Assembly (NCBI GenBank): GCA_934597175.1
Contig: CAKTQR010000002.1
Location: forward strand, 1-64,000
Origin: an uncultured Oscillospiraceae bacterium
Lineage (GTDB): Bacteria > Bacillota > Clostridia > Oscillospirales > Oscillospiraceae
DNA length: 64,000 bases
Reading direction: 5' to 3'
Below the pieces are notes generated by a model. That model was not told the DNA's origin. It searched no databases and saw nothing but the letters and a program-made list of their open reading frames with translations. A program made the translations under genes and the position numbers. The stretch's first letter is position 1, and each line of letters opens with the position of its first letter. Shown here piece after piece: positions 40,042-48,777 of this stretch.

Positions 40042-40758
40042 CTAGGCCGAAGCCATGTTATTTAAATACTGTATATATGATCCGGCTAAAATCGCCGCAA
40101 TTTTAAGCTGATAATCATTAGACGCAAGCCTTTGCGCCTCCTGCGGATTGGACATAAAGCCGCACTCCACAAGAATTGTCGGGCATTTGACCGATGAGGT
40201 CAGCAACAGCTCTTTTGGCGCAGGTCGAGCAACACGGCGGTTTGAGGTATCCAGCAGCATGACCAGATTATCCTGCGTGAGCAGTCCCAGTGTTTTGCTG
40301 TCGTCACTATCAGAATACATCACTTCTGCGCCGCTGACAACTGCGCTCGGGAACTTATTCTGATGAATACTGATAAAAACCGAATTTTCGATTGAATTTG
40401 CAAGCTCCGCCCGTTTAACGAGGTTATCGTGCTCGCTGTAATCCTTGTTTTCCGAGTTATCGGTGTCCGTTTCACGGGTCATGACGGTGTCAATGCCCAT
40501 AAAATGCGCCAAAGCTTCGGTTTTGAGCGCAATGGCAAGGTTAATGTCACTTTCCTTGAGCCCGGTATCCGAGACAGCGCCGCCGTCGATGCCGCCGTGG
40601 CCGGCGTCAATAACGAGCGTTGAGCGACTGTTTTGATTGATAACGGACTTGAGCCCGCCGTTTGAAACGATCAGCTTTACAAAAACGATGGCCGCTGTCA
40701 AGAGTACGATTATTAAAACGATTTTGATAAGTCTTTTAAAATCAATGGTCAAAAACAC
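40042..40758 (-). CDS. cwlD: N-acetylmuramoyl-L-alanine amidase, CwlD-type
   Basis: A 238-aa Amidase_3 protein with an N-terminal membrane helix or signal (IKIVLIIVLLTAAIVFVKLIV) and zinc-site motifs VIDAGHGGIDGGA (about residue 49) and ILVECGFMSNPQEA (about 207), with SIHQNKF near 130. In spore-formers such a single-domain amidase next to radA is usually CwlD, which makes muramic-delta-lactam in spore cortex. Single-domain amidases for vegetative use are the alternative. Confidence 0.82.
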   Translation of the reverse strand: MFLTIDFKRLIKIVLIIVLLTAAIVFVKLIVSNGGLKSVINQNSRSTLVIDAGHGGIDGGAVSDTGLKESDINLAIALKTEALAHFMGIDTVMTRETDTDNSENKDYSEHDNLVKRAELANSIENSVFISIHQNKFPSAVVSGAEVMYSDSDDSKTLGLLTQDNLVMLLDTSNRRVARPAPKELLLTSSVKCPTILVECGFMSNPQEAQRLASNDYQLKIAAILAGSYIQYLNNMASA

Positions 40759-40760
40759 AA

Positions 40761-40797
40761 AATCACCCCATTAACAAGCTATGTCAATGGGGTGATT
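40761..40797 (-). terminator. Terminator of the aminotransferase gene
   Basis: A 12-bp perfect stem (AATCACCCCATT, 40761-40772 with 40786-40797), read on the minus strand after the aminotransferase stop. Confidence 0.75.
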
Positions 40798-40803
40798 ATT
40801 ATA

Positions 40804-41991
40804 TCATTCGCTGATGAATTTTTCAAGGCGGTCGAGGCCCTTTTCGATATTCTCCATGGATGCGGCGTACGACCAGCGGACAAAGTTCTTTGCACCGAAG
40901 CCCGAGCACGGGACGACAGCAACAAGAGCCTTTTCAAGCAGAGCTACGGCAAAATCATCGTCATTTTCAATGAGCTTACCGCCGAGGGTGCGGCCGATGA
41001 GCTGTTCAATGTTCATCATGACATAAAATGCGCCTTCGGGTTTAACGCAGCTCACGCCGGGGATGGAGTTGATGCGCTCAACGATGTAATCCCTGCGTTT
41101 CAAAAACTCCAGCCGCATGGATTCGACCGTGTCTTGCGGACCGGTGTAGGCTTCAAGTGCTGCCCACTGGCTGATAGTTGACGGCGCACCGGTCGAGTGG
41201 CTGAGGTAATTGGACATTATCTTAGCAAGCTGCTTGTTAGCTGCACAGTAGCCGACACGCCAGCCGGTCATTGCATAGGACTTTGACACACCGTTTATAA
41301 GCAGCGTGCGCTCTTTGACATCCTCGCCGAAGCTTGCAATGCTGGTAAACTCCAGTCCGTCATAAACGAGCTTGTAGTATATCTCGTCGGCGATAATATA
41401 AAGGTCATGCTTAACGCACACATCGACAAGTGCCTTGAGCTCGTCACGGCTGTACAGCATGCCGGTGGGGTTTGAGGGGTTGTTGAAAACGACGCACTTG
41501 GTCTTATCGGTGACTGCGGCTTCGAGCTGCTGAGCGGTGATCTTAAAATTCTGCTCCTCGTCTGCAGAGACAACAACGGGAACGCCGCCGGTCATTTTGA
41601 TCATTTCGTAGTAGCTGACCCAATACGGTGCGGGCAGAATTATCTCGTCGCCGGGATTGGTAAGTGCCGACAGGGCAATAAACAGGCTGTGCTTTGCGCC
41701 GCTTGCAATGACTATCTGCGTGTAATCGTAGTCCAACCCTTCGCTTTTGAGCTGCTCGGCGATCGCCTTGCGCAGAGGAATAATGCCTGCTGCCGGGGTA
41801 TATTTTGTCTTGCCGGTTTTAATGGCATCGATGGCGGCAAGATTGATATTTTCGGGAGTTGGAAAATCAGGCTCGCCTGTGCCAAAACCGACAACATCGT
41901 ATCCATCGGCTTTCATCTGTTTTGCCAAGCTGTCAACAGCTAGGGTCGTTGACGCACGAACTGCTTCCGCAATTCTTGATACCGGTTTCAT
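40804..41991 (-). CDS. Aspartate aminotransferase (class I/II, PLP)
   Basis: A 395-aa fold-type I aminotransferase of the Ib aspartate class. PLP lysine in NGVSKSYAMTGWRVGY (about residue 234), FNNPSNPTGMLYSRDEL (about 168), IADEIYYKLVYDG (about 199) and the substrate Arg region FVRWSYA near 380. Moves amino groups between aspartate and 2-oxoglutarate. The ATG at 41991 is chosen over upstream in-frame starts since TTGGAG lies 9 bases before it. Exact substrate range unknown. Confidence 0.9.
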   Translation of the reverse strand: MKPVSRIAEAVRASTTLAVDSLAKQMKADGYDVVGFGTGEPDFPTPENINLAAIDAIKTGKTKYTPAAGIIPLRKAIAEQLKSEGLDYDYTQIVIASGAKHSLFIALSALTNPGDEIILPAPYWVSYYEMIKMTGGVPVVVSADEEQNFKITAQQLEAAVTDKTKCVVFNNPSNPTGMLYSRDELKALVDVCVKHDLYIIADEIYYKLVYDGLEFTSIASFGEDVKERTLLINGVSKSYAMTGWRVGYCAANKQLAKIMSNYLSHSTGAPSTISQWAALEAYTGPQDTVESMRLEFLKRRDYIVERINSIPGVSCVKPEGAFYVMMNIEQLIGRTLGGKLIENDDDFAVALLEKALVAVVPCSGFGAKNFVRWSYAASMENIEKGLDRLEKFISE

Positions 41992-42075
41992 AAATCTCAT
42001 CTCCAAAAAATTTTGTCTTAATTATATTATTATCCTTTAACCATTTCAACTATTAAAATAAATAAAAGTGCACGC

Positions 42076-42104
42076 AAAAAAACGGGAATTACTTCCCGTT
42101 TTTT
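42076..42104 (-). terminator. Terminator of spoIVA
   Basis: Stem AACGGGAA/TTCCCGTT with flanking A/T-run, at the very end of spoIVA on the minus strand. Confidence 0.85.
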
Positions 42105-43581
42105 ATAACAAAATACAAATCAGCGTTCCCCTTCCCTCGTTTACGATGCGCTGGAGGGTCTCCTGAAGCTTTGCTCTTGCATTTACCGGCAGATTGTTGA
42201 GTCTGTCGGCTATCCCCTCCTCGGCTATATCATAAAGCGGTCTGCCGAAAATGTTCGATTCCCAAAGCCTGCTCATGTCGCCCTCATAGCCCTGAAGCAG
42301 GAAGCTTATTATCTCCTCGGAGGCGTTGTCGCCACCTATTGACGGTGTGACCTCGGTCTCTATGCCGGTTTTGAGCATGTGTATCGCCGGAGCCTTTGCC
42401 TTGAGCTTCACTGCGTATTTGCCGCCCTGCTTCACTATCTGCGGCTCGTCAAGCTCAAGCTCGTCGGCAGACGGCATCACGACACCGTAGCCCTTTTCCC
42501 TGACATCGTCCAGCGCCGATTTTATATGCTCATAGTCGTGCTTTATAGCGCTCATCTCACGCAGAAGCTTTATAAGCTCGCCGTCGTCTTTTATCTCAAG
42601 CCCCGCCTCATCGCTGATAAGGCGATAATACAGCGCTCTCGGTATCTCAATGCTGACATTGATCGTTCCGCTGCCCATGTCGGAGTTTTTTACCTCAGCC
42701 GCTTCGACTATGTCCGACTCGTTAAGCGCACCGAGCATGGAATAGATATCATGGACGCAGCTTAAGTCCTTGGATGAAGCCGTAAGCTGCTGATACAGTT
42801 TCGCTTTAAGCTCGGCCTCGTTGTCAAGCGCCTCAAACCAGGACGGCAGCCAGATCGCAACCTCGGATATCGGGAACTGCCCAAGCACGGTACTCATTAT
42901 ATCGGCTAGATCACGCTCGGAAAGCTGCTGACAGTTGACACAGATGCATGGTACTCCGTACTTCTCGCTTAGCTCGCTTTGAAGTGTGACGGCTTCGTCG
43001 GATGCCGGGTTTTTGCTGTTGATGAGCACGGCAAAGGGCTTGCCGATCTGCTTAAGCTCGGTTACGACTCTTTCCTCGGGCTCAACATAGTCGGCTCTCG
43101 GAATATCGCATATGCTACCGTCGGTGGTTATGACCAAACCGATCGTCGAGTGCTCGTTTATGACCTTATAAGTACCCGATTCCGCCGCTTCGGTCATGCT
43201 TATCTCATGGTCATACCACGGCGTTGTGACCATTCGCTCGCTGCCATCCTCGAACTGACCGGCAGCGCCGTTTACCATGTAGCCCACGCAGTCAATGAGC
43301 CTGACCGAGAAATGCACATCCTCGCCAAGGCTTATCTCCACAGCGTCCTCGGGGACAAATTTGGGCTCTGATGTCATGATAGTCTTCCCCGAGCCGCTTT
43401 GGGGCAGCTCATCCTTTGCCCGTTCTCTTGCATAAACATCCTCGATGTTCGGAATGACAAGCAGCTCCATAAAGCGCTTTATGAAGGTCGATTTTCCCGT
43501 GCGCACAGGTCCGACTACTCCGAGCATGATCGAGCCGTTTGTCCGTCTGGATATATCCTTATAAATATCAAGGTTAGTCAT
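42103..43581 (-). CDS. spoIVA: Stage IV sporulation protein A
   Basis: A 492-aa SpoIVA, the ATPase that polymerises on the forespore surface as the basement layer of the coat. It has the N-terminal opening NLDIYKDISRRTNGSIMLGV, Walker A GPVRTGKSTF (about residue 24), RLIDCVGYMVNGAAGQ (about 98), a middle domain and the conserved C-terminal membrane-targeting end (LQRIVNEGRGTLICILL). Length is the family norm. The start codon comes directly after a terminator-like hairpin (43582-43634). The SipL-type partner is at 57.9 kb. Confidence 0.97.
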   Translation of the reverse strand: MTNLDIYKDISRRTNGSIMLGVVGPVRTGKSTFIKRFMELLVIPNIEDVYARERAKDELPQSGSGKTIMTSEPKFVPEDAVEISLGEDVHFSVRLIDCVGYMVNGAAGQFEDGSERMVTTPWYDHEISMTEAAESGTYKVINEHSTIGLVITTDGSICDIPRADYVEPEERVVTELKQIGKPFAVLINSKNPASDEAVTLQSELSEKYGVPCICVNCQQLSERDLADIMSTVLGQFPISEVAIWLPSWFEALDNEAELKAKLYQQLTASSKDLSCVHDIYSMLGALNESDIVEAAEVKNSDMGSGTINVSIEIPRALYYRLISDEAGLEIKDDGELIKLLREMSAIKHDYEHIKSALDDVREKGYGVVMPSADELELDEPQIVKQGGKYAVKLKAKAPAIHMLKTGIETEVTPSIGGDNASEEIISFLLQGYEGDMSRLWESNIFGRPLYDIAEEGIADRLNNLPVNARAKLQETLQRIVNEGRGTLICILL

Positions 43582-43634
43582 AAAAAAGCCTCCGCAGTTT
43601 TTCTCGTTTGTACGAGTCTATGAACTGCGAAGGC
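43582..43634 (-). promoter_or_regulatory. Terminator-like hairpin containing the spoIVA ribosome site
   Basis: On the minus strand GCCTTCGCAGTT pairs with AACTGCGGAGGC (one mismatch) and an inner CTCGT/ACGAG; it is followed by TTTTTT and the ATG of spoIVA. The GGAGG within the 3' arm is the only ribosome binding site. The same element therefore ends the nif3 transcript and masks spoIVA translation. Confidence 0.7.
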
Positions 43635-43647
43635 GTATTATTCTCTT

Positions 43648-44445
43648 TTAATAAAACTGCGCCGTTTGGCAATGGACAGTGGATATCGAAAAGTCAACAT
43701 CGCTAAACTTGGCAGTGAGTTTTTCGTGCAACACGGGAATGACGACATTTTCGGTGCAGAAATGGTCGGCGTCGATAAGGTTTATGCCGAGCTCCTTTGC
43801 GTCGAGAAAACCGTTGTACTTGATGTCGGCCGTGACATATGTATCGCAGCCGAGGTCATTGGCAAGTGCGATGCAGTCACCGCCTGAGCCACCCATGACG
43901 GCAAGCTTTTTGACCGGCCTTCCGGCGTCATGATAACGCAGACCGTTTACATGGAGCGTCTCCTTGCAAATTTGCAGAAAGCTTTGAAGTTCAATGCTTT
44001 CAGGCAGCTCACCGATGCGTCCGCAGCCAACGGGAGCGCCGCCTGCATCCTCCGTGCCGCAGGGCTCGAGAAAACCGCTTACGCAGCCTCCCAGAGCACT
44101 CATGAGCGCATCATTGATGCCGCCCTGTGCTATATCGAGATTTGTGTGCATACAAATTGCGGAAATGTCGTTTTTAATAAGCTTTATTATCTTCCTGCCG
44201 ACAAGATCCTCGGCGACAACGCTTTTAAGCTCGTGGAATATCACCGGGTGATGCGACATGATAAGGTCAGCTCCCATCGACATCGCTTCGTCTATGACCT
44301 CGTCGGTTATATCAAGAGCAAGCAGACATTTTTTCACCGACGCATCGGCGCTGCCTGCAAGTATCCCGACATTGTCAAAGCTCATTTTGAGTCCGACAGG
44401 GGCAAGCGTATTCAAATAATCAAAGATATCCTTAACGGTTTTCAT
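43648..44445 (-). CDS. Nif3-like dinuclear metal centre protein
   Basis: A 265-aa NIF3/YqfO-family protein. Metal ligands are suggested by MSHHPVIFHELKSV (about residue 63), MHTNLDIAQGGINDAL (about 97) and ADHFCTENVVIPVL (about 225). The short form lacks the PII-like insert found in longer members. Function unsettled; GTP cyclohydrolase-like annotations exist. It overlaps trmK by 14 bp, as it commonly follows trmK in Firmicutes. Confidence 0.92.
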   Translation of the reverse strand: MKTVKDIFDYLNTLAPVGLKMSFDNVGILAGSADASVKKCLLALDITDEVIDEAMSMGADLIMSHHPVIFHELKSVVAEDLVGRKIIKLIKNDISAICMHTNLDIAQGGINDALMSALGGCVSGFLEPCGTEDAGGAPVGCGRIGELPESIELQSFLQICKETLHVNGLRYHDAGRPVKKLAVMGGSGGDCIALANDLGCDTYVTADIKYNGFLDAKELGINLIDADHFCTENVVIPVLHEKLTAKFSDVDFSISTVHCQTAQFY

Positions 44446-45127
44446 TTTTCCACTCCCGCATCGTTTTGAGCTCGCTTAAAATGTTTTCAACAATGGCGAG
44501 CCAAGGCAGCAACTCTTCCCTGTCGGTGGTTTTTAAGCCCTCAACGGCCGACGAAAAGCGCTTTATGTGCTTTGAAAGCAGCTCGTCGAAATATGGGCTG
44601 TTTTTAATTAGCTCATATCTGCCTATAAAAAGCTCCGAGTCCATGTATCGGCAGTCTCTGCCCGGGACAGCGCATATGATCTGATATATCGTGCTGTTTT
44701 CCTCGACCTGCGCTTCGTTTTTAATGACAAAGTCGTTATTCACAAGCCAATACCGCAGTATCTCGGGCTTTGTGACCGGTTGGAGAATAAGCTTCATATC
44801 CACCCGAGCGCACCACTCTGCCCTGTCGAGAATTCCGGTTATCGTGTCGCCGCCCATACCGGCGACGATGATGGTGTCGACCGAATCCGGCTTGCAGCCG
44901 TCCAGCCCGTCGCATAAAACGAGCTCGACGGCATCCTCGCAGTCGGCCTCCGCAAGGCTTTGCTTTGCCTTTTGCAACGGTCCTTCGTTTATATCGGTCG
45001 CAATAATATTGCCCTTATATCCCCTTTTGACGAGCATCACGGGCAAATAACCGTGGTCAGTGCCGACATCGGCAACACCGATACCGTCCTCAACAAAGGA
45101 GGCTATCAATTCAAGTCTGTTACTCAT
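44432..45127 (-). CDS. trmK: tRNA (adenine22-N1)-methyltransferase TrmK
   Basis: A 231-aa Rossmann methyltransferase of the TrmK/COG2384 type. SAM motif VADVGTDHGYLPVMLVKRG (about residue 18), then IATDINEGPLQKAK and IIVAGMGGDTITGIL near 88. It methylates A22 of some tRNAs. It forms an operon with nif3 downstream, as in Bacillus. Confidence 0.93.
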   Translation of the reverse strand: MSNRLELIASFVEDGIGVADVGTDHGYLPVMLVKRGYKGNIIATDINEGPLQKAKQSLAEADCEDAVELVLCDGLDGCKPDSVDTIIVAGMGGDTITGILDRAEWCARVDMKLILQPVTKPEILRYWLVNNDFVIKNEAQVEENSTIYQIICAVPGRDCRYMDSELFIGRYELIKNSPYFDELLSKHIKRFSSAVEGLKTTDREELLPWLAIVENILSELKTMREWKNENR

Positions 45128-45144
45128 ATATCTCCATATAAAGC

Positions 45145-45170
45145 AAAAAGCCGGTATATCCGGCTTTTTA
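45145..45170 (-). terminator. Terminator of the DUF1858 gene
   Basis: Stem AAAAAGCCGG/CCGGCTTTTT followed by T-rich sequence on the minus strand. Confidence 0.8.
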
Positions 45171-45179
45171 GCTTAAAAA

Positions 45180-45398
45180 TCAGAGCGCCATGAGGTAGGC
45201 TTTGAGCTCGACCAAAAATTCGTCGGGGTCAACGCCGTGTGCCGCACAAGCCTGCTCAAGAGATTCAGCGGTTGCAAGAGCGCAGCCGAGGCAGTGCATA
45301 CCAAGCTCCTGGAACTTGGGCATTGCTTCGGGGAAATCTTCAAGGATGTCGGAGATCATGCTCTCTCTGCTGAGATCCATAATTTTTAACATTTCCAT
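45180..45398 (-). CDS. DUF1858 / redox disulfide domain protein
   Basis: A 72-aa protein of the DUF1858 family (TIGR03980 type, redox disulfide domain). Its CxxC is in GMHCLGCALATAESLEQAC, preceded by the helical part DILEDFPEAMPKFQEL. Relatives occur alone or fused to hybrid cluster protein. Probably a small electron or thiol carrier. The ATG at 45398 has GGAGA seven bases upstream. Confidence 0.88.
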   Translation of the reverse strand: MEMLKIMDLSRESMISDILEDFPEAMPKFQELGMHCLGCALATAESLEQACAAHGVDPDEFLVELKAYLMAL

Positions 45399-45426
45399 AG
45401 TCAAGTCTCCTATCTTTTAGATTAAA

Positions 45427-45455
45427 TAAAGAAAGGGACGCCGCGAAGACGCCCC
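45427..45455 (-). terminator. Terminator of the zinc-ribbon gene
   Basis: GGGGCG..TTCG..CGTCCC-type hairpin with G-U pairs, followed by TTTCTTT on the minus strand. Confidence 0.65.
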
Positions 45456-45479
45456 ACTCTATTCCTGTAGGTTTGATCC

Positions 45480-45758
45480 TCAGGCCTCTTCCTTCATCTT
45501 TGCAAAGCACTCGCTGCAGTAGACGGGACGGTCGGACTTGGGCTCAAAGGGAACCTTTGCCTCGCCGCCGCATGCTGCGCAAACTGCGGTGAAGAACTCA
45601 CGGGGACCACGAGCTGCGTTCTTGCGAGCGTCACGGCAAGCCTTGCAGCGCTGGGGCTCGTTCTGGAAGCCACGCTCTGCATAGAATTCCTGCTCACCTG
45701 CGGAGAACACGAACTCCTGACCACATTCTTTGCAAACTAAGGTCTTGTCTTCGTACAT
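45480..45758 (-). CDS. Zinc-ribbon domain protein (zf-trcl type)
   Basis: A 92-aa protein with two zinc ribbons. The first is LVCKECGQEFVFSAGEQEFY with RCKACRD (about residues 8-43). The second is VCAACGGEAKVPFEPKSDRP with YCSECF (about 58-84). This twin arrangement is widespread in Clostridia, often highly expressed, but of unknown function; nucleic acid or ribosome binding is plausible. GAGAGG precedes the ATG. Confidence 0.85.
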   Translation of the reverse strand: MYEDKTLVCKECGQEFVFSAGEQEFYAERGFQNEPQRCKACRDARKNAARGPREFFTAVCAACGGEAKVPFEPKSDRPVYCSECFAKMKEEA

Positions 45759-45805
45759 TTTAAATCCTCTCTTTTGAAAAACTCGCCTGTCGGCTTTTAT
45801 ATGCG

Positions 45806-46435
45806 TCAGCTTCCGCTGATATCGCCTGATTTGAAATTCTGCGCCAGTTTGCGCCTTATCCGCTGAATCGCATTATCGACCGCTTTTTCGTCCTTGCCGC
45901 TTATCTGGGCGATCTCCTTGTAGCTCAGACCGTTCAGATAGTTCTGAAGGACACACTTTTCAAATTTCGATAACTTTTCCAGAACGGATAAGAAAAACTC
46001 GTCTTTTTTTCTCTTGTTCTCTCTGGCCAGAACCTGCTCTTCAGGTGATGTCTGAAACAATTCGGCATATGCCAATGATGGGGTCTGGGATTCATCCGAG
46101 AGTAAAGTGTCGAGCGAGACGCCTGCGTTCAAGGGAGTGTGCTTGTTGCTCGACGCCGATTTAACTGCTGTTAAGAGCCTGTTTTTTATGCAATGCTCCG
46201 CAAAGGTCTTGAAGCTTGTCTTTTGCTCGGCGTTATACTGCCTTACGGCCGATATCAGCCCGAACATACCCTCCTGGATAAGATCCTCGCTGTCCCCTCC
46301 CGTGAGAAACAAGGGTCTTGCGCACATGCGCACAAGCCTCATATATCTCTCTACAAGAGCTTCCTCGGCCAGGCTGTCGCCTTTTACGGCAAGCCTCTGT
46401 AAGTCATTATCATCAATTTTGGAGTAATTAAACAT
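45806..46435 (-). CDS. sigH: SigH-type RNA polymerase sigma factor
   Basis: A 209-aa sigma-70 factor with region 2 (LVERYMRLVRMCARPLFLTG, EDLIQEGMFGLISAVRQYN) and region 4 (VLQNYLNGLSYKEIAQISG, NAIQRIRRKLAQ). Lacking regions 1 and 3 in full, it resembles SigH (Spo0H), which controls entry into sporulation. Identity as SigH is inferred from length and region 4 sequence; another small sigma is possible. No clear ribosome site precedes the ATG, so the start is uncertain. Confidence 0.82.
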   Translation of the reverse strand: MFNYSKIDDNDLQRLAVKGDSLAEEALVERYMRLVRMCARPLFLTGGDSEDLIQEGMFGLISAVRQYNAEQKTSFKTFAEHCIKNRLLTAVKSASSNKHTPLNAGVSLDTLLSDESQTPSLAYAELFQTSPEEQVLARENKRKKDEFFLSVLEKLSKFEKCVLQNYLNGLSYKEIAQISGKDEKAVDNAIQRIRRKLAQNFKSGDISGS

Positions 46436-46542
46436 ATAAAACAGCTAATTTCTAATTTATCTATTATATTATATTACAAAGTTATTAATTGTCAATAGAA
46501 AATTAACCGTAAATGCGCAAAAAATTCAGTGTTTTCAACAAT

Positions 46543-47586
46543 TCACAGTCCGAGCTCCTGCTGACCGAGGTACTCAATGCCAAGATGGTCGTAAGCTTTT
46601 TTGGTCACGCAGCGGCCACGGGGTGTTCTTGTGAGAAATCCCTGCTGCAAAAGGTACGGCTCGTAGACATCGATAAGCGTCACGGCTTCTTCGTTTATGG
46701 TCGCAGCCAGCGTCTCCAGACCGACAGGACCGCCGCCGTAAAACTCGATTATGCTGCGCAGCATTCTGCGGTCGAGCGAGTCAAGGCCGAGCTTATCGAC
46801 CTCCAGGCGAGACAGCGCCATGTCGGCGACCTCCTTGGTTATAACACCGTCTGCCCTGACCTGAGCAAAGTCACGCACTCGGCGGAGCATACGGTTTGCG
46901 ATTCTCGGCGTTCCTCTGGACCGGGAAGCGATCTCAAACGCCCCTTCCCTGTCGATCTCGATACCGAGGATATCGGCCGAGCGCTCGATTATCCTGCGCA
47001 GCTCATCAGGCGTGTAGAGCTCCAGCCTCAGCGTAACGCCGAAACGGTCTCTTAATGGGGCTGTCAGCTGACCGGAGCGGGTCGTAGCTCCGATGAGCGT
47101 AAACTTAGGAAGCTCAAGGTGTAGCGAGTTTGCCGAAGGACCTTTGCCGAGGATGATGTCTATCGCATAGTCCTCCATCGCAGGGTAAAGGATCTCCTCA
47201 TATGCCCTGTTGAGCCTGTGTATCTCGTCGACGAACAGAATATCGCCCTCGTTGAGATTCGTAAGCATGGCAACAAGATCGCCGGGCTTTTCTATCGCAG
47301 GACCGGAGGTAATGCGCATATTGACGCCCATCTCGTTTGCGATAACGGCGGCTAGCGTTGTCTTGCCGAGTCCCGGAGGACCATGCAGCAGGACATGGTC
47401 AAGCGGCTCGTTGCGCATCCTGGCAGCGTCAATGAAAATGCTCAGATTATCCTTTGCTTTTTCCTGACCGATATATTCACTTATGGTTTTGGGGCGCAGA
47501 CTGCCCTCACCGGCGTCCTCGGGTAATACCGAAGAGCTTGTGACCATGGCCTGATCTTCAAGACCGTCGGAAAAATTAATGCTCAT
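46543..47586 (-). CDS. ruvB: Holliday junction branch migration ATPase RuvB
   Basis: A 347-aa AAA+ helicase. Walker A HGPPGLGKTTLAAVIANEMG (about residue 65), Walker B FVDEIHRLNRAYEE (about 118), sensor GATTRSGQLTAPLRDRFG (about 167) and the C-terminal winged helix RTPRGRCVTKKAYDHLG. With RuvA it drives branch migration. Follows ruvA by 11 bp. Confidence 0.97.
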   Translation of the reverse strand: MSINFSDGLEDQAMVTSSSVLPEDAGEGSLRPKTISEYIGQEKAKDNLSIFIDAARMRNEPLDHVLLHGPPGLGKTTLAAVIANEMGVNMRITSGPAIEKPGDLVAMLTNLNEGDILFVDEIHRLNRAYEEILYPAMEDYAIDIILGKGPSANSLHLELPKFTLIGATTRSGQLTAPLRDRFGVTLRLELYTPDELRRIIERSADILGIEIDREGAFEIASRSRGTPRIANRMLRRVRDFAQVRADGVITKEVADMALSRLEVDKLGLDSLDRRMLRSIIEFYGGGPVGLETLAATINEEAVTLIDVYEPYLLQQGFLTRTPRGRCVTKKAYDHLGIEYLGQQELGL

Positions 47587-47597
47587 ATGACGCCTCC

Positions 47598-48191
47598 TTA
47601 CATGAGATTTTTAAGCGCTATCTTCACTATCTGCTCGGTCGACATCCCGCTGACATCCATGCGGCGCAGCACTCCGTTTATCTCGGGTGCGGAGTAGCCG
47701 AGCACCATCAGTGCCGCAACGGCGTCGTTTCTCGAATCGCCGTCGGACGGGGTCAAAACTGCGGGCATCTCGGACGCAACGACATTGGCCTGCTTGCTGA
47801 CCTTGTCCTTAAGCTCAAGAATGACCCTCTGTGCGATCTTTTTTCCGACACCCTGTGCAACGGTTATCGCCTTTTCGTCGCCGTTCATTATCGCCATCGC
47901 AAGCGCTTCCGGCGTGCTGGTTGACAGTATCGCTTGTGCAGCCTTCGGACCGATTCCGGACACGGTCAGCAGCATTTCAAAGCAGCGCTTTTCGCTCAGC
48001 GTTGCAAAGCCGTACAGGTCGAAGCAATCTTCCTTTATATACTCGGAAATATAAAGCTTTGCCTTTTCCCTGACCTTAAGCCTTGACAGTGTGTTTGCGG
48101 TCGTGTTGACCGCATAGCCCACACCGCCGCAATCGATGACCGCAAGGTTTATGTCTATATCGGAAACAATACCCTCTAAATGGTAGAACAT
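47598..48191 (-). CDS. ruvA: Holliday junction DNA helicase subunit RuvA
   Basis: A 197-aa RuvA: OB domain (MFYHLEGIVSDIDINLAVID), helix-hairpin-helix segments (LLTVSGIGPKAAQAILS and VAQGVGKKIAQRVILELKDK) and a C-terminal RuvB-binding domain (NDAVAALMVLGYSAPEINGV). The ATG at 48191 follows GAGGAG; the start overlaps the end of ruvC by 16 bp. Confidence 0.95.
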   Translation of the reverse strand: MFYHLEGIVSDIDINLAVIDCGGVGYAVNTTANTLSRLKVREKAKLYISEYIKEDCFDLYGFATLSEKRCFEMLLTVSGIGPKAAQAILSTSTPEALAMAIMNGDEKAITVAQGVGKKIAQRVILELKDKVSKQANVVASEMPAVLTPSDGDSRNDAVAALMVLGYSAPEINGVLRRMDVSGMSTEQIVKIALKNLM

Positions 48192-48688
48192 GTGTCGCTT
48201 ACTCCTCTGCTCAATAGTGATGTGGAGCTTCGTGCGTGGCAAATGGCAAGCGCCACGGCATCGGCCGCATCGTCGGGCTTCGGCGCTGCGGGAAGCGCAA
48301 GTATTCTGCGGACCATATCGATGACCTGGCTTTTCTCGGCTCTGCCATAGCCGACAACGGCCTGCTTGACCTGAAGCGGGGTATATTCAAACACCTGCAC
48401 GCCTGCCCTGTACGCAGAAAGCAGTATCACACCCCTTGCGTGGGCGACCGCTATGCCGGTCGTGATGTTGGTGTTGAAAAAAAGCTCCTCAATGGACATG
48501 ACATCGGGGTCAAACGACGATATCAGTTCGTTCATATCCTCAAATATCCTGTCCAGCCTGCTGGAAAGCGAGGTGTGCGCCGGTGTGCTTATCACTCCGC
48601 AGGTCACAAGCTTCATTTTGCTTTTTTCAACATCGACTATGCTGAATCCGACGGTCGCAAGACCGGGATCAATGCCTAATATCCGCAA
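48176..48688 (-). CDS. ruvC: Holliday junction resolvase RuvC
   Basis: A 170-aa RNase H-fold resolvase. Catalytic acidic residues are in RILGIDPGLATVGF (Asp about 7), SIEELFFNTN (about 64) and PDDAADAVALAICHA (about 137). I favour the TTG at 48688 as start: AGGATGTG, one mismatch from the ribosome site consensus, lies six bases before it and the protein then begins MRILGIDPG as usual. A GTG at 48697 is the alternative. First gene of ruvCAB. Confidence 0.94.
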   Translation of the reverse strand: MRILGIDPGLATVGFSIVDVEKSKMKLVTCGVISTPAHTSLSSRLDRIFEDMNELISSFDPDVMSIEELFFNTNITTGIAVAHARGVILLSAYRAGVQVFEYTPLQVKQAVVGYGRAEKSQVIDMVRRILALPAAPKPDDAADAVALAICHARSSTSLLSRGVSDTCSTI

Positions 48689-48741
48689 GAAAATCACATC
48701 CTATCAGTAAATTTTAACACACTTGCACACTATTCGCAACA

Positions 48742-48771
48742 ACAAAAACTCCCCACGCTCGGTGGGGAGTT
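48742..48771 (-). terminator. Terminator of xerD
   Basis: Stem AACTCCCCAC/GTGGGGAGTT followed by TTTTTG on the minus strand, just after the xerD stop. Confidence 0.85.
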
Positions 48772-48777
48772 AAACGC

